The notes beneath the pieces are model-generated. The model was not told the DNA's origin and ran no database searches. It saw only the letters and a list, made by a program, of their open reading frames with translations. The translations under genes were made by a program, and so were the position numbers. A stretch of DNA of 64,000 nucleotides from Stereocaulon alpinum. Its lineage: Eukaryota; Ascomycota; Lecanoromycetes; Lecanorales; Stereocaulaceae. Numbering within the stretch: the stretch's first letter is position 1; each line of letters starts with the position of its first letter. Below, one piece after another: positions 1-11,160 of this stretch. The stretch is taken from contig JAEUBA010000076.1 of NCBI GenBank assembly GCA_018257865.1, positions 62,001 through 126,000 on the forward strand, written 5' to 3'.

Positions 1-367
1 CTTAGTATCTCGGAGGCCTCAAGCCTTGCTCTATCAAAGAGAGCAAATGCTCGATCAACACTGTGTTGTAGACAAGTAAAGACACTACGCATGGATTGCA
101 CAAAACAGACATGCTTTCACATCTGTATCCAATACTGGGAAATAGATCGCCGATATGTGAGATGATACATTATGTTCAAGGACTTGTACATGGATTGAAA
201 GAGAACCATCCCCTGAAACGCCGTCACTCCCTACCTTGTGATCGGACGCTTTCCAAACGCCCCTACCAATGCTCTAGCCCATTTTCGTTGAGCTCTACCG
301 GCATTATAGGCTTTCCAAGTCAGCGCCTATCCACGGAAGCGCAGAACGCATAATAGTGTCACAACTA

Positions 368-2574
368 TTAGAACTCATCACGCAGCTCCTTTGAATCTCG
401 AGTGCCAACATACGCTCGATCAACGAAGGTGAACCATACTTTGTTGACTATCTTCCGGTGCTTGTGCTTTTTGTGCTTTTTCTTCGAAGTTTCGAGATCA
501 TCACCTGCGCACCGAGTTGACTCTATGTCCTCTTCGATATTGAGTATGGCTTCAATGCCGCCATCAAAATCCTCGGTATCGTCTGCAATGAGATCGTCGA
601 GGCGGTCACCTTTCTCGGGCTTGTACTGCCCGATCCGTCCGGCCAGATCAATGTAACTCCTCACGCTCAAATCCTGCAGCTCAAAGACCGTTTCATTCCT
701 GGTATCGTATTCCACCTCATATTTGAAGTCCCTGTGGTGCTTATTTGATTTATTCTCGGGCTTCTTGCCCTTGTGCTTGCCGTCATGCCAGCCTTCGCCG
801 CCCACGTCATCCGTTACCGTGTCGTTCGTGAAGTCGTTGTTGATTCGAGTCAGGTTTGCGTAGTATTGGGTGTAGCCAAGCCAGGAGAATGTTTGGGGCG
901 AATAGGCGGGTCCTGGGGGAGCGGACTTGGAAGGCGGCTTGGGTATCTTGAAGTTGGGTTTCTTAGACTTGTGACTCTTCTTCTTTTTGCCCTTTCGCTT
1001 TTTCTTGCTCTTCTTGCTCTCCTCGACGCCCCCATCCACGCCCTCACCCTTAAGAGTCGAACAGTCTTCCTCAGGGTGCTCCAAGCTCTGTGCTTCTGGT
1101 ACCGCTTGGCGCAGTGATGACTGAGTGTCCAGGCCTGAGATGTTGTATTCGACGACGCGCATTGTAGGGAAGAAGTTCGGCACCACGCTCGGTGATATCA
1201 GACTAAGACTGTACCGTTCCCCCCACTCGCCACCAATCTTCTTTAGAAATTTATCTCTAGATTTCTCTTGCTTGCTTCTTCTAGTGATGATCTCGAAGAG
1301 ATCGTAGAAGTAGCCAAGACCGGATTGCGGTCTAGATTCCCCTTTTGGTGGTTCCGGTATCCGAGACCAACCAGCGCGCAACTCGGTAAGGTATTCAGCA
1401 GACGACTGAATCGTCAGCTCATCGTCCAGAGCTATACGTGCGAAGGGCTGCTTGTCGCCTCGTAGTCCCTTGTTGCTAATAGCCTCGAAATCTTGAAGCA
1501 CGAAGTGGTCGATGTTCATATGCCCATATACCGACCCAACCACCACGTCTCTGTATTGGCGCATCCAAAAAGTGTATTTCTGCCAGCATGTCTCGTCCCA
1601 GCTAAGCTTACTTTCTGTTCTTGCAGGCGGCACATGGCCCATTAGGATGGCTTTCATGCCCCGCTGGCGTAAGAATTGTAATTGTATTCTCAGCCATTCC
1701 ATGTGTTCGTAGCCTGGCTCAGATTTGTATGCGCAGCCGTCCACCGCAGTGTTCGAGTCGAAGAAGTAGAGAGTATTGAGGCTGAGCACAGCTAGATGAT
1801 TCGGTATAACCTCGACGGAGAACCATCCACCTCTTACAAAGCCGTGTCTCTGCTCCTCAGGTATGAATTTCCTCCAAATACTAGCGTATTTCTTTGTCCA
1901 CCGATTTGGGCCTGGCTGGAAGATGTTGTGAGGCATGATGTCGTTATTACCAAAGGTAGGGACTACCGGTATAGTCAAATCGTTGGTCGGGTCCGTATCA
2001 TTGATGTTGTCCTGCTTGCCAAAGACCTCCACGAATTTCTCCACAAGCATCTCGTTCAAGTTGACCACCTCCTGCTCGGTTCTGGGAATTCTTTCGTCAC
2101 TGTCATGACGAGCCGAGTCTCCAGTCCATACGACGAAGTCAATTGTGTCTTTGAGATTGTCGTTGATCCATCTGAAGGTAGCGTTGATCAAGGTCATGGG
2201 TGAGTCGCAGTCCGTGGTTTCTGCACCGTAGACGCCGGCTGGTCCGTCACCTCGGTGGCAGGCGTGCTCCTCTCCGGTTGAGGAGTACTGTTCGTAGAAC
2301 TCGTCGGGATGGAAGTCTTCTATGAGTTAGTCGGGTGCTTTGGAGCAATTAGTGGATCATGGCTTCGCGTACCCGTGATGTGTAGGAATCTTCCCTGCAG
2401 TGCCCGACCTTTCGCAGCATCCTGTCCATCCTTTGACGTTTCCACGGTATTAGGTTGTAACGATAGCGGTTTCTGGTTTGTAGCGATAGTGGTGCCGAAG
2501 CTCAAACAGAGCGCAAACACAAGCAAACGGAGAAGCATCCTGCAGAGAGTGTGCAGAGCGCGGTTGCCTGCCAA
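368..2574 (-). CDS. PPN1: Endopolyphosphatase (Ppn1 family)
   Basis: Vacuolar metallophosphoesterase that cuts inorganic polyphosphate chains internally. Two exons: 2574-2373 and 2319-368, with a 53-nt intron (GTACGC, CTAAC, TAG) across which the frame continues as HITEDFHPDEFYEQY; 717 residues. Calcineurin-like metal-binding motifs are visible: HIT at the exon 1/2 junction, WTGDSARHDSD near residues 132-142, FGNND near 190, MGHVPPAR near 292 and YGHMNIDHF near 332. A hydrophobic stretch at residues 13-30 (LLRLLVFALCLSFGTTIA) is the expected N-terminal signal anchor of this type II vacuolar membrane protein. Lysine-rich tracts (SKKSKKKRKGKKKK and a C-terminal KKKHKKHKHRK) are typical of the fungal family. 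An in-frame Met at 2538 is an alternative start. Confidence 0.93.
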
Positions 2575-3525
2575 CTGCAGTATCTAACGAACGACAGGAG
2601 TATGAACATGGAAGAAGCCAGAGCTATGGCGACAGACACGACGCAGACGGCATCGGCGTCTGCGTCTGAGACACGAGGGTTGGTAGAATGACCTGCAAAT
2701 GTGCTCTAAACTTCTTTGTTCTTTCTCTGCTGACCCCAGTAAGGCTTGGCACTCAGCCCTGTGACGTTGCGGGCTTGCGGGCTTGCGGGCTTGCGGGCTT
2801 GGCTGCTTGGGTTTGCGGAGGTCGCTCCTGCCCTCTCAGCACGTAATACTGTTCTGCTTTCTTGTTACGTCGATAATCCAAGGACACGTTTGTAAAAACA
2901 TTAGCTAATGGACAGAACATTTTATATGAACAGCACGCGAGCATTTTCTCCTCACGTCAGCTCGTCATAGCGCTCCAATGTTCACCTGGCCTCTCATGGG
3001 GTTTCAGCCAATACGCTCGTCCGTGCGAGCACGTGTACCTTATGGATAAGCCGAACAGAGGCACAAGACGTTCCCAGTAGCGCGTCCCGAATTCTACCTC
3101 ATGCACCCAATCGACATATCTGAATGTACGAACTGCCTTCTTATGTAAAGTAGGAGATAGTCTAAGGAAGGTCGAAAGTTGAGGTTCATCAGCGGATTAG
3201 GTATTCAGGGTTTGCAATATGTAAGATGCTGGGGGAGATGACTTCAAAGATCAATCATTCCTGCTAACGATTCATAAGTAAAAAGTTCTTGTGACCATGA
3301 AGATTCCAGCCTCCCTTGCTCGAAACCTTCGCTAAGCATGACATTGCGGGTTACATCCCATACACTGACCGATAACACGCACGGATGTATTTGAAAACAT
3401 GTGATCCTCCTCTCCCTGCCCATAGCATTACCCTCATTCACGCTCCCAGGTAATCAGTATGACATCGTTGCATGCTCCACCTGCCCCACGAATGTCGATA
3501 CATATAACCTCCGTCCCACCGTCGC
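2575..3525. other. Intergenic region between PPN1 and the coiled-coil gene
   Basis: This divides the 5' end of PPN1 from the 3' end of the coiled-coil membrane gene. It should contain the PPN1 promoter. It holds a small tandem repeat at 2767-2800, listed separately. I see no convincing coding frame. Confidence 0.6.
2767..2800. repeat. 8-bp tandem repeat TTGCGGGC, about four copies
   Basis: The unit TTGCGGGC is repeated head to tail about four times upstream of PPN1. The copies are perfect, so it is a young or slippage-prone microsatellite. Confidence 0.85.
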
Positions 3526-6207
3526 TCACAATTCTTCCTCGTCATCTTCTCCAAGCAGCTCATCGTCAGTCACACCCACGCCCCCACTGCTCCCTTTCTT
3601 TCCTCTGTTCCCACCCCCTCCCACCGCCGCACCCTCGGCGCAATTCCCACCGTTCGACACCACTGCATTCTCAGCATGGTTTTCATTCCCCGCCAGCGGC
3701 CACGTGCGACCGTTCTCCCTCGCTCTCTTCTCCAATCTTGCCAACCTCGCGACCAACCTCTCAGCTGACCGCCTCCTAGCAATCCCAGCATCTTCATGCC
3801 TCCCAGCGGAAGCACCACCCCGTCTCCCGCGCGGCTGTGCCATCTTTCGGCCTGCCACGACATCTGCTGGGGCTTGGTTGCCATCAAGGGCGTCCCAAGC
3901 GGCATCATTGGGATCCCATGCATTGTCATAGGGGTCGGGGAAATTGGACAGGTCGTTTAGACCGTTATCGGACCCCGCATCCTCCCATGATACATCATCC
4001 TCATCGTCTGAGGAGGGTGGAGAGGAGAGTGATGAGGAGCTGTCAGATGCGGCATCATCATCCGGGAATCCCACAATTGGTATGTAGGGAGGAGCTTTGG
4101 GATCAAAGGGCTTCGCATTAGGGTTGAAAGGGCTCGTGATGAGCCCATTCCCGGGCGGAGCGACTGGATCGCTGAGGCCTGGAATGTATGGAGGTGACGA
4201 GTTGCTTGGTCCTGGCAGACCCGAAAGGGAATCCGCCGCAGATGGTGGACTATGTCCAGGTATCGCAGGAGCCGGTGTGTCAATCGGTCCATGCAGCTTG
4301 TATTTATTTTTAAGATCATTTACAAGTTCGGCTAGTGACTGGGTAGGTGTACTCGAGGTATTCGGTATGGGTCGAATAATGCCCACGGCTCCGCCACCAA
4401 ACGTTGGAATACGTGTGGGATTGTATAGTGGTGCAGTTGCAAGTTTCGGTGGGATGTTGGAGTGATTGCCGCCAGCGGCAAGGGGGTTCGTTGGATTAGA
4501 TGTCGTGGCTGTTGCTGGCTGGGATGGTGGGTTCGTGGGCCCAGTGGCCTGTGCCTGGTCGGAGGGTGCTGCTGATACGTGCGCTACATTGGGTGTATTT
4601 GCGGTCTCGTTCACCTGGTCTTGCAACAGCTTCAGCTTATTTTCCGCATCCTTCATTCGAAATGACGCGTCGCGGGCTGCCTTTTGTGCTTCCTGTGACT
4701 GGGTTTCGGCGTCTTCTGCGCGTTTCTTGTACTCGCTGAGAGTCTTCTCCGCATCCTTGTTGGCTTTTGCCCACATCTCTTCGGCATGCCTCTCATAATC
4801 CTTGAGTTGAATTTCCATACTCTGAGCTTGAATCCAAGCTTGGTCGGCGTTCTCTTGGGCCTGCTGGACCTGATGTTCAGCATCCTCGGCTCTCTTGCTC
4901 TGCTGATTGACTGCCTGATGAAATTCTCCCAATAGCAAGGCGGCGTTCCGTCCCTCCTCAGTCAATCGGGCGACAGTTTGCTGGGATTCCCGTAGCTTCT
5001 TCTCTCCGTCCTCAGCTCGTGCGGTCGATGACTTAGCCGCTTGTCGGCTCTCCTTGAGCTCTGATTCAGCACTGTCTGCTCTTCTAGACTGTGACTTGAC
5101 GTCCTCCTGCCTCTCAGCGAGCTGTGACTCGAGCATTTTGGCTTTCACTGTCAACGAGTCAACAATTTTCTGCCCCTCTGCGAGCTGTGATGTCATGCTC
5201 TCCAGTCTTGGATCAGGCTGATTGGCAGCCTGCTCAGTTTTCAACTCGAGTTTTGTGTCCTTGAGCTCTTCGTCAAGTTCATATACATCGAATCGTAGAT
5301 CACTGTTCGCTCGTTCCAGGCTGTGGACTTGCTTGCGGAGTCCCTTGTTCTCTTTGACCATGGGCTCGCACCGTCTGCCGGCTTCGTTCTGTATAGACTG
5401 CTCCTTTTCTGCTTCATTAGCTGTCATGTCGGCGCGGAGTTGCATGATCTCTGCAGTCTGACTGTGGATGGTTGATCTGAGGGAGGCTGTCGCTTCGTCA
5501 ATGTAGATTTGCAATTGGTGATGAATGGGTTTAGGCTGAGTGAGTATGGTCCTCTTCACAGCGGTGATTAGAGTGTATGCTTTACCGTAGTAGTCGATGG
5601 CGAGTCGAATGATACCGTAGACAGGCAGCATGAGGAATGGAAGCAGTGCCATCAAAAGAGAAATCAAGATCTTCTTGAGATACATCATAGTGAGGATGGT
5701 GAAGTGTCCACAGGCTAGTAAAAGGGGTATGATAACCGAGTGAAAGATTTTCGTAAAATTGATAGCCCGCCGCATACGCAGTATAAGAGGTAGTAGAACG
5801 GTGTTGAGCGCAATCCAGCAGCCATCTTCGAAGTAAAGTTCCGTAAATGCAGCGAATACGAGTCCCAAGACTGATGTAAGTGGTGGCAGTTCGAGTAGGG
5901 ATGCGAAGAGTGTGATGTTGTGCGGATTCGTAGCCTCGGTGAACGTATGTGGATCGGGTGTTGTCAGTACGGTGATATTGGTGATAGCGTCAAAAGGCTC
6001 GAAATTCTGGACGATGGAAGACTCGTTGACGGAGATGATGACAGGAAGCTTCGTACTCGTGCAGTTTAATGCTATCGAGAAAAGTCGAGAAGGTGTTGTC
6101 GCTTCACTGAGGCTGATGCCGCAGGATTGGGTGTCCAGGAAAGCTTTCTGCCCCACCAGGGCTGCAAAACCGCCGAGAACCTGCCCGAGAGACTTGAAGA
6201 AACCCAT
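3526..6207 (-). CDS. Multi-pass membrane protein with long coiled coil and acidic tail, function unknown
   Basis: Single-exon frame of 893 residues. I do not recognise a named family. Visible architecture: an N-terminal segment with possible N-glycosylation sites (NCTS, NESS, NITV, NITL); a block of hydrophobic segments at about residues 108-205 (for example SVLGLVFAAFTELYF and FHSVIIPLLLACGHF); a heptad-rich coiled coil from about 225 to 545, dense in Glu, Gln, Lys and Ala with repeated RAED(A/G)E and ESQ units; a Pro/Ser/Asn-rich disordered region at about 545-760; and an acidic C terminus ending DDELLGEDDEEEL. This suggests a membrane-anchored tether or scaffold with a cytosolic coiled coil, but that is inference. 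The ATG at 6207 is preceded by pyrimidine/purine-rich leader sequence and is the first in frame. Confidence 0.8.
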   Translation of the reverse strand: MGFFKSLGQVLGGFAALVGQKAFLDTQSCGISLSEATTPSRLFSIALNCTSTKLPVIISVNESSIVQNFEPFDAITNITVLTTPDPHTFTEATNPHNITLFASLLELPPLTSVLGLVFAAFTELYFEDGCWIALNTVLLPLILRMRRAINFTKIFHSVIIPLLLACGHFTILTMMYLKKILISLLMALLPFLMLPVYGIIRLAIDYYGKAYTLITAVKRTILTQPKPIHHQLQIYIDEATASLRSTIHSQTAEIMQLRADMTANEAEKEQSIQNEAGRRCEPMVKENKGLRKQVHSLERANSDLRFDVYELDEELKDTKLELKTEQAANQPDPRLESMTSQLAEGQKIVDSLTVKAKMLESQLAERQEDVKSQSRRADSAESELKESRQAAKSSTARAEDGEKKLRESQQTVARLTEEGRNAALLLGEFHQAVNQQSKRAEDAEHQVQQAQENADQAWIQAQSMEIQLKDYERHAEEMWAKANKDAEKTLSEYKKRAEDAETQSQEAQKAARDASFRMKDAENKLKLLQDQVNETANTPNVAHVSAAPSDQAQATGPTNPPSQPATATTSNPTNPLAAGGNHSNIPPKLATAPLYNPTRIPTFGGGAVGIIRPIPNTSSTPTQSLAELVNDLKNKYKLHGPIDTPAPAIPGHSPPSAADSLSGLPGPSNSSPPYIPGLSDPVAPPGNGLITSPFNPNAKPFDPKAPPYIPIVGFPDDDAASDSSSSLSSPPSSDDEDDVSWEDAGSDNGLNDLSNFPDPYDNAWDPNDAAWDALDGNQAPADVVAGRKMAQPRGRRGGASAGRHEDAGIARRRSAERLVARLARLEKRARENGRTWPLAGNENHAENAVVSNGGNCAEGAAVGGGGNRGKKGSSGGVGVTDDELLGEDDEEEL

Positions 6208-7175
6208 AATGTTGTGCAGGGATGTGGTTTGTAGTTGCGATGTAGATCAGTGCAGTAGAGCAAAGATTGTAGGTTGGAAAGTTGAGGCAGTAGACTCTGT
6301 GTGGTGATGGTGAGGAAGTTGAAAGTGAGAGATGAGGGAAGTATTCAGGCAGAGATTTCAAGGAAGAGTGAATAGCTTCAACACCCAGCCCCCCGCATTC
6401 GACAATAGGAAGTGTAAGGCTGAATAAACGCGATGTTCTTCGAATTGACGCGTAGTGTTGAACACGTCGAAAGTACTGACCAGATTCTAGAACTACTTAC
6501 ATCTGACTGGTCATACCAGTCATCATTTTCACGTATGTTATTCGAACGAAGGCCACATAAACGCGATATATCGCTTCAAGGCTCGTAAGTTGTGAGATCG
6601 CGGCTCCCTTTCAATGCTGTGTCCCTGATTTCGGTGTACTATCACACCAGCATCTACAGCGTGGATCTGCTGAAGGATAGCGAATGCTGCACCTGTTCGA
6701 AGTTGGCGAATCTGTTAGTAAGTGGCCTTCTCGTCTAGATTCGCCATGTAATGAAACATCATGATATCTACCTGGTGCAAAAACCTGTCAAGGCTTGGGC
6801 TTATTGGCATTGTTTTACAACTTCGAAAGTGGGTCGAGAACAGCGAGTAGTTGGGTCCACAAGGCTTGTGCAGGAGATCTGATCATGTTGTTTGAAATAA
6901 GTACTTATCATGATATGAGAGAATTTGAGCATTGACCTGCGTAGTCGGGCTAGTCAAGATCACGGTCTGAGCGAGTTTGAGCAGCCCAAGCATTTATAAA
7001 GAACTCATAAGGGCCCACAAGAGGCGAAGGGAAAGAAGCTTGTCTGGCCTTTTTTTTTCGAAGATGCCTCTCATCCTAGGCATTTTCTTTGACAAGCCGG
7101 AAATCACATGTAGAGGACCTGCACTTGTTGAAGAACACGAATATAGCAACGTGATAGCCAAGTACGAGCACGGGT
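6208..7175. other. Intergenic, divergent promoter region
   Basis: Non-coding interval between two divergent genes (coiled-coil protein on minus, membrane protein on plus). No RNA gene, repeat or coding frame that I can support. Confidence 0.6.
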
Positions 7176-8606
7176 ATGCCTCCAGCTAACGAGGCAAGAA
7201 TCCGGCGACCACAAATCGCCGGATGTGAGCTCAATCCGCTTTTGTGCCTCCCGCCAGCTGCATGTGAAAAGCTGGGGGAGTACGGCCGAAGTAGGGGCTG
7301 TGGCAGCGCGCGACCCAGATATTCAGAGAGCCTATCGAAGTATTCGCATAACTCTTTAAGACACTCTTCGAAGTCTTCGAGCCACTCAGGAAAACTAGGA
7401 AGCACTCATCACCCATACTCTGCAGCAAGCGAATTGCAAAGGCCAGCCTTAGAGTCAGCCTCTAGGCCGTCGTTACGAGTAGCATCATGGCCACCATCAC
7501 ATCCATCATACCCGGCAGAACCAAAACCAAGTCCTTCATCGAACCAGAATAACTACAGCCTGACTACTAGTCCGACTCCGACGGCAGCTGCAACGCCATG
7601 GCATATCCCAGAATCTACAATCACGTCGGAGCCTATGACCCAGCCAACAAGCGTGGCAGCTGTCGAGGCTAACCAAGTGCAAGAGACTGGCACCAGCTTC
7701 AGATCTCACGGCCGAGACACGTGCGACAAGACCTGCACAGGCATTGTCCTTGGCAGTTTGTTGTCGATCACGGTGATCCTGGGTCTGGCGTTTCTTGTCC
7801 GGTGGTATATGATGCGTCGGAAACGGAGATCTCGGACCTCGGGTGAGAAGTTCACAAGGCTTACAAGGGATGTCGCTTCCGATTTGTCTCGCAGCACCCT
7901 TAGCACTGCAGTAGAGGAGCCCGGGAAAGGAGTTATTGGCGTGCACAACAAGGAACAGCTGACCTGGTGGGAGGCAGCTGCGAGGAGACAGAGGGGAAAG
8001 TGGAGGATAGGGACGAAGAGTGGTCTTCAGTCGATCCAGACCCATGAAGTGGCGCCACCAGCACCACGCTTCCAAGAGCCTGTGATTGTTGGTGAACTCA
8101 AACGAGTGAAGAGCGTACAGCATAGCAAGAGCGAAACCCAGTCACGAGACAGTATCGACGTCCATGACGGTGGTATGTCGTCGGATGTTATCTCAACCTT
8201 GAATGATGCGCGAAAAGAGGTGGAAGCTGAAGCGTATCACAGGACCGGAGAGGAGGATTCGAGTCAAACACAGAGCTTACAGCTTAGCAAATGCTACACG
8301 GAGTCACAGTACAGTATGGATGGGACGAATATTGAGATCTCGGGAGATCTAGTTGAAGATTTGAAGAACGAAGGTGCGAAACCCGCAGATGAAGGATGGG
8401 AAACAGATTACAGCAGAGACTCGTGGTCCTCCGGTCGTGGTTGGAGTTCGTTTGATAACAAAATCTGTTACGAAATGGAAAGGCGTGGTAAACCGTCTGA
8501 TAGCAGAGTCTCCGAAGAGTTCAGTGTGAGGCGGGTTTCGGATGATGTCGTCAATCCATTTGAAGATGATGTATGGACACCGTACAAGAATGGGACCCTT
8601 GATTGA
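7176..8606 (+). CDS. Single-pass membrane protein with Ser/Thr-rich ectodomain, function unknown
   Basis: 476-residue frame. Residues 1-185 are rich in Ser, Thr, Pro and Ala, as in extracellular stalks of fungal surface proteins. One strong transmembrane helix lies at about 188-208 (GIVLGSLLSITVILGLAFLV), directly followed by the stop-transfer cluster RWYMMRRKRRSR. About 265 charged residues follow and are probably cytosolic. This layout is common among fungal wall-sensor-like and mid2-like proteins, but no sensor domain is recognisable. There is no signal peptide after the ATG at 7176, and an in-frame stop lies shortly upstream, so a short unseen 5' exon may carry the true start. Confidence 0.65.
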   Translation: MPPANEARIRRPQIAGCELNPLLCLPPAACEKLGEYGRSRGCGSARPRYSESLSKYSHNSLRHSSKSSSHSGKLGSTHHPYSAASELQRPALESASRPSLRVASWPPSHPSYPAEPKPSPSSNQNNYSLTTSPTPTAAATPWHIPESTITSEPMTQPTSVAAVEANQVQETGTSFRSHGRDTCDKTCTGIVLGSLLSITVILGLAFLVRWYMMRRKRRSRTSGEKFTRLTRDVASDLSRSTLSTAVEEPGKGVIGVHNKEQLTWWEAAARRQRGKWRIGTKSGLQSIQTHEVAPPAPRFQEPVIVGELKRVKSVQHSKSETQSRDSIDVHDGGMSSDVISTLNDARKEVEAEAYHRTGEEDSSQTQSLQLSKCYTESQYSMDGTNIEISGDLVEDLKNEGAKPADEGWETDYSRDSWSSGRGWSSFDNKICYEMERRGKPSDSRVSEEFSVRRVSDDVVNPFEDDVWTPYKNGTLD

Positions 8607-9593
8607 ATCTAGCGCCTGCCATGCAAGGGACAGAATACAGATCAAGGGCTTGCAATTAGGTTCATGGACATTGGGGAGCTTTGTCAGTGCCGCAGGAGCA
8701 TCCATTTTCGTTCCGTGTGAAGCTTACCATGTGTATTTTGTTTGCGTAGGTTGGCTCGATCAGAAATTCGCCCACTCCTCTACCTCTGACTAGCTCAATC
8801 AAGGGTTCATACATCGCCTTTCGTCCGCTTGTGTCTCCATTGCTTTCGCATGCTCTTCCATAAGACACGGAACCCGTCCTAAATGATCGAAGAGAATGGT
8901 TTCCTTGAGGACAAGCCTTCCTGCCCTACGTTCCGACGTTCCAACGTTCCAAAGCTTCAAATTGCCCATCAATTATGTTTTGGTGTCCCCTATGTCGTAG
9001 CGGTGCCCAGCTGTTGGAGGAATTGCAGCACGATGTCCAACTGTAATCACGATGCCCAAGCATTGTATGTACTTCAAGTGAGAGAGACGCATGAGGGAAT
9101 TGATGTAGTTCTCGTTCAGGTATCCTAGCCGGCCGTAGCTCAGATGGAACATGAAGGTGTTTTTCCGCATAGCAGAACTGTGGAACTTGCTGCTGCAATC
9201 GGCGGCAGGAAGATGGTAGGCTTCCAGCAATGGTAGGGTTTAAAATGCGACAAGCATGTGCGTCGAACCTGCGCTTGATGGGGAAGACTCGAAGAAGATT
9301 TTAGTAGATCTAGAGACGAGTCTCGAACGGGACTCTTGGGAGATGTAATATGGTCCGAAAGTCTTGAGACATGGCTGTGTGCCAATGTGACTTGGAATTT
9401 GAGCATACAGCTCACTTCACTGGACCCGGATACATGTCGTCCTAAACCGTCCCTCTACTTCAGAAGCTCAGAGACGCTCGCAACAGCTCACAAGACCGAT
9501 ATCTCTCGGCTGAACTTTCCTCCGAAGCACGCGGAGGTACTCCTTCCAGCAAAGTTACTTCTGCTTAAACAACCATCACCATGTTCCAGAAAT
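8607..9593. other. Intergenic, nothing recognised
   Basis: About 1 kb between two plus-strand genes. Only short, biased frames are open. A tRNA-like 5' half near 9130 was rejected. Confidence 0.5.
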
Positions 9594-10184
9594 ATGCTGA
9601 AAGGCGTTGACGACCAGCCGGATGTCCTAGCGTTCAATAGGACTGCTGTTTCTCCAAGACCAGGTCGCAATCCTGACCTTCTCCTCCCTCACTGCTGGCG
9701 ACTCCAAGACTGCACTTCTTGCCTCGAAGCGCGTTACCATTGCAGCTGGTGTCCAGTCGTACGTCCGTTTCCAAACTTTGATCTGCACATTAACTCGAGA
9801 TGCTGACAAGAGCAGTCCTCGACCTGCATTGCTAATCCTGTGACCTGGCCCCTCCTTACACCCATCTCGAACCCTAAGATCTGCCCACTTGGTTCAGAAC
9901 GATGGGAGCTCAGAGGGAATGAGTTCGGATGCGCGGTCAGCACGGTCACTTTCCTGAGTGTAGTGGTTACAACTGCGTCTACTCTTGCTCTAATATACAT
10001 TAGTTGGGTATTGGTAGGGGTATGTAAGTGGAGTTCTCCAAGGTGGAGGGGATGGATCACATCGAGCAAGACGCACACCCAGAGGGCACGAGAATGGACC
10101 GCAAATTGGAGAGACAGGTCATTCAAGAAAGCGCTCACATGGTGGAACAAAAACAAGAAGGTCGGAGATGAGGGAGATTATTAA
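9594..10184 (+). CDS. Small PSI-like cysteine-rich membrane protein
   Basis: Two exons, 9594-9758 and 9816-10184, joined over a 57-nt intron (GTACGT, CTGAC branch, CAG). The product is about 177 residues. The join places CTSCLEARYHCSWCPV next to SSTCIANP. The resulting spacing C-x2-C-x6-C-x2-C-x5-C resembles the PSI (plexin-semaphorin-integrin) cysteine pattern found in a conserved group of fungal membrane proteins. It is followed by ICPLGSERWELRGNEFGC, then one hydrophobic helix (STVTFLSVVVTTASTLALIY) and a basic cytosolic tail. Function is unknown. The start is uncertain: the frame stays open upstream to 9336, and I chose the ATG at 9594 because it gives a compact protein. Confidence 0.6.
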
Positions 10185-10302
10185 GAAGATTTTCGTCTGT
10201 CTGAATAGAGTACTATTGGATCCAGTGCGACTTTAAGAGTGCGTGAAAATTTCTGACCACGTTTGGCCAATCCTTCTTGGTTATCAAGCGCCATCGTCAC
10301 GT

Positions 10303-11160
10303 TTAGTTCCCCTTCACGACTTTGCTGAGCTTGTATTCAACGACAACAGGCTTGCCCTGCTGCACTTTGAACCTGCCTGCACCAATGAAGGTCCCCAACT
10401 CGAGACCCTTCAACTTCTCGTCACCAGTCTCGAATCGCATCTCGATGACTATCACAGAGATTGGGTTATCAGCTCCTGGGAATGGAACATAACGAGTATG
10501 TGGCTCTGGAGAGTTAAAACAACGGGAGCAGAGGAGCCCACTCACAAGAATTTCCAAAATCTGTCGTCTTCGCGTCTGGGCTTCCTCCAAGGATGGCACC
10601 CAGCTCAGGTGTTATGTCGACCACGCCGGTGTAGTTTAGGTACACTAACGAGCCGGTGCTCTTGTCCCTGTCAATTGAGTATCCGCATCAGCCACAATAT
10701 CTCTGATCATACATCCGAGGACGCCTTTTACTTCACGACACCATGTGCGTTCAATCGCATGTGTTTCCCACTCGGATCGTTGTGGATGTAGTCGTTGCCG
10801 GTGCCGACGAATTCGGCATCGAGAGCAGGGGAGAAGCCGGACTCGGTTTTGACTGTGCCGCCGACCATGGCCTGGGTTCATCAGAAAGGGGGACAGGATG
10901 AAGTAGGTAGCAGCATACCGCTATGGCGAGAGGTGTGCCTCTTGAGGCAGAGCCTGAGCAGATGTTAGCTGCTACTCGTGGCAAAGGAGGGTGGAGGAGA
11001 AAGAGGTGGAAGACGAACCTACGCCGGTGACATCGCCCAGGTCAACCTACGGTATGTCAACGATTTTACTCGCCAAAGATGAGCTCATGGATTGGCTCTA
11101 CAGTGACGGAGGACTTACCAGAATGGTCATAGCCGGCTGAAGGGATGGAAAGCCAGACAT
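10303..11160 (-). CDS. DUF3237 family protein
   Basis: Six exons on the minus strand: 11160-11119, 11046-11019, 10953-10919, 10871-10732, 10667-10546 and 10448-10303. All introns are GT-AG, all phases agree, and the sum is exactly 171 codons (170 residues). The spliced protein contains stretches characteristic of the DUF3237 small beta-barrel family: RGTPLAIAAMVGGTVKTESG, FVGTGNDYIHND, HMRLNAHGVV, YLNYTGVVDI and ELGTFIGAGRF. The biochemical role of this family is not established. The three first exons are very short (42, 28 and 35 nt), so the gene is easily missed by frame-based searches. Confidence 0.85.

Noticed and set aside
3837..5461. Plus-strand frames inside the coiled-coil gene
   Set aside because: Antisense of repetitive Glu/Gln/Lys codons produces long Ser/Leu/Cys frames without features.
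9126..9200. tRNA-like text GCCGTAGCTCAGATGG
   Set aside because: Resembles a tRNA 5' half and A box, but no anticodon arm, B box or matching acceptor strand follows.
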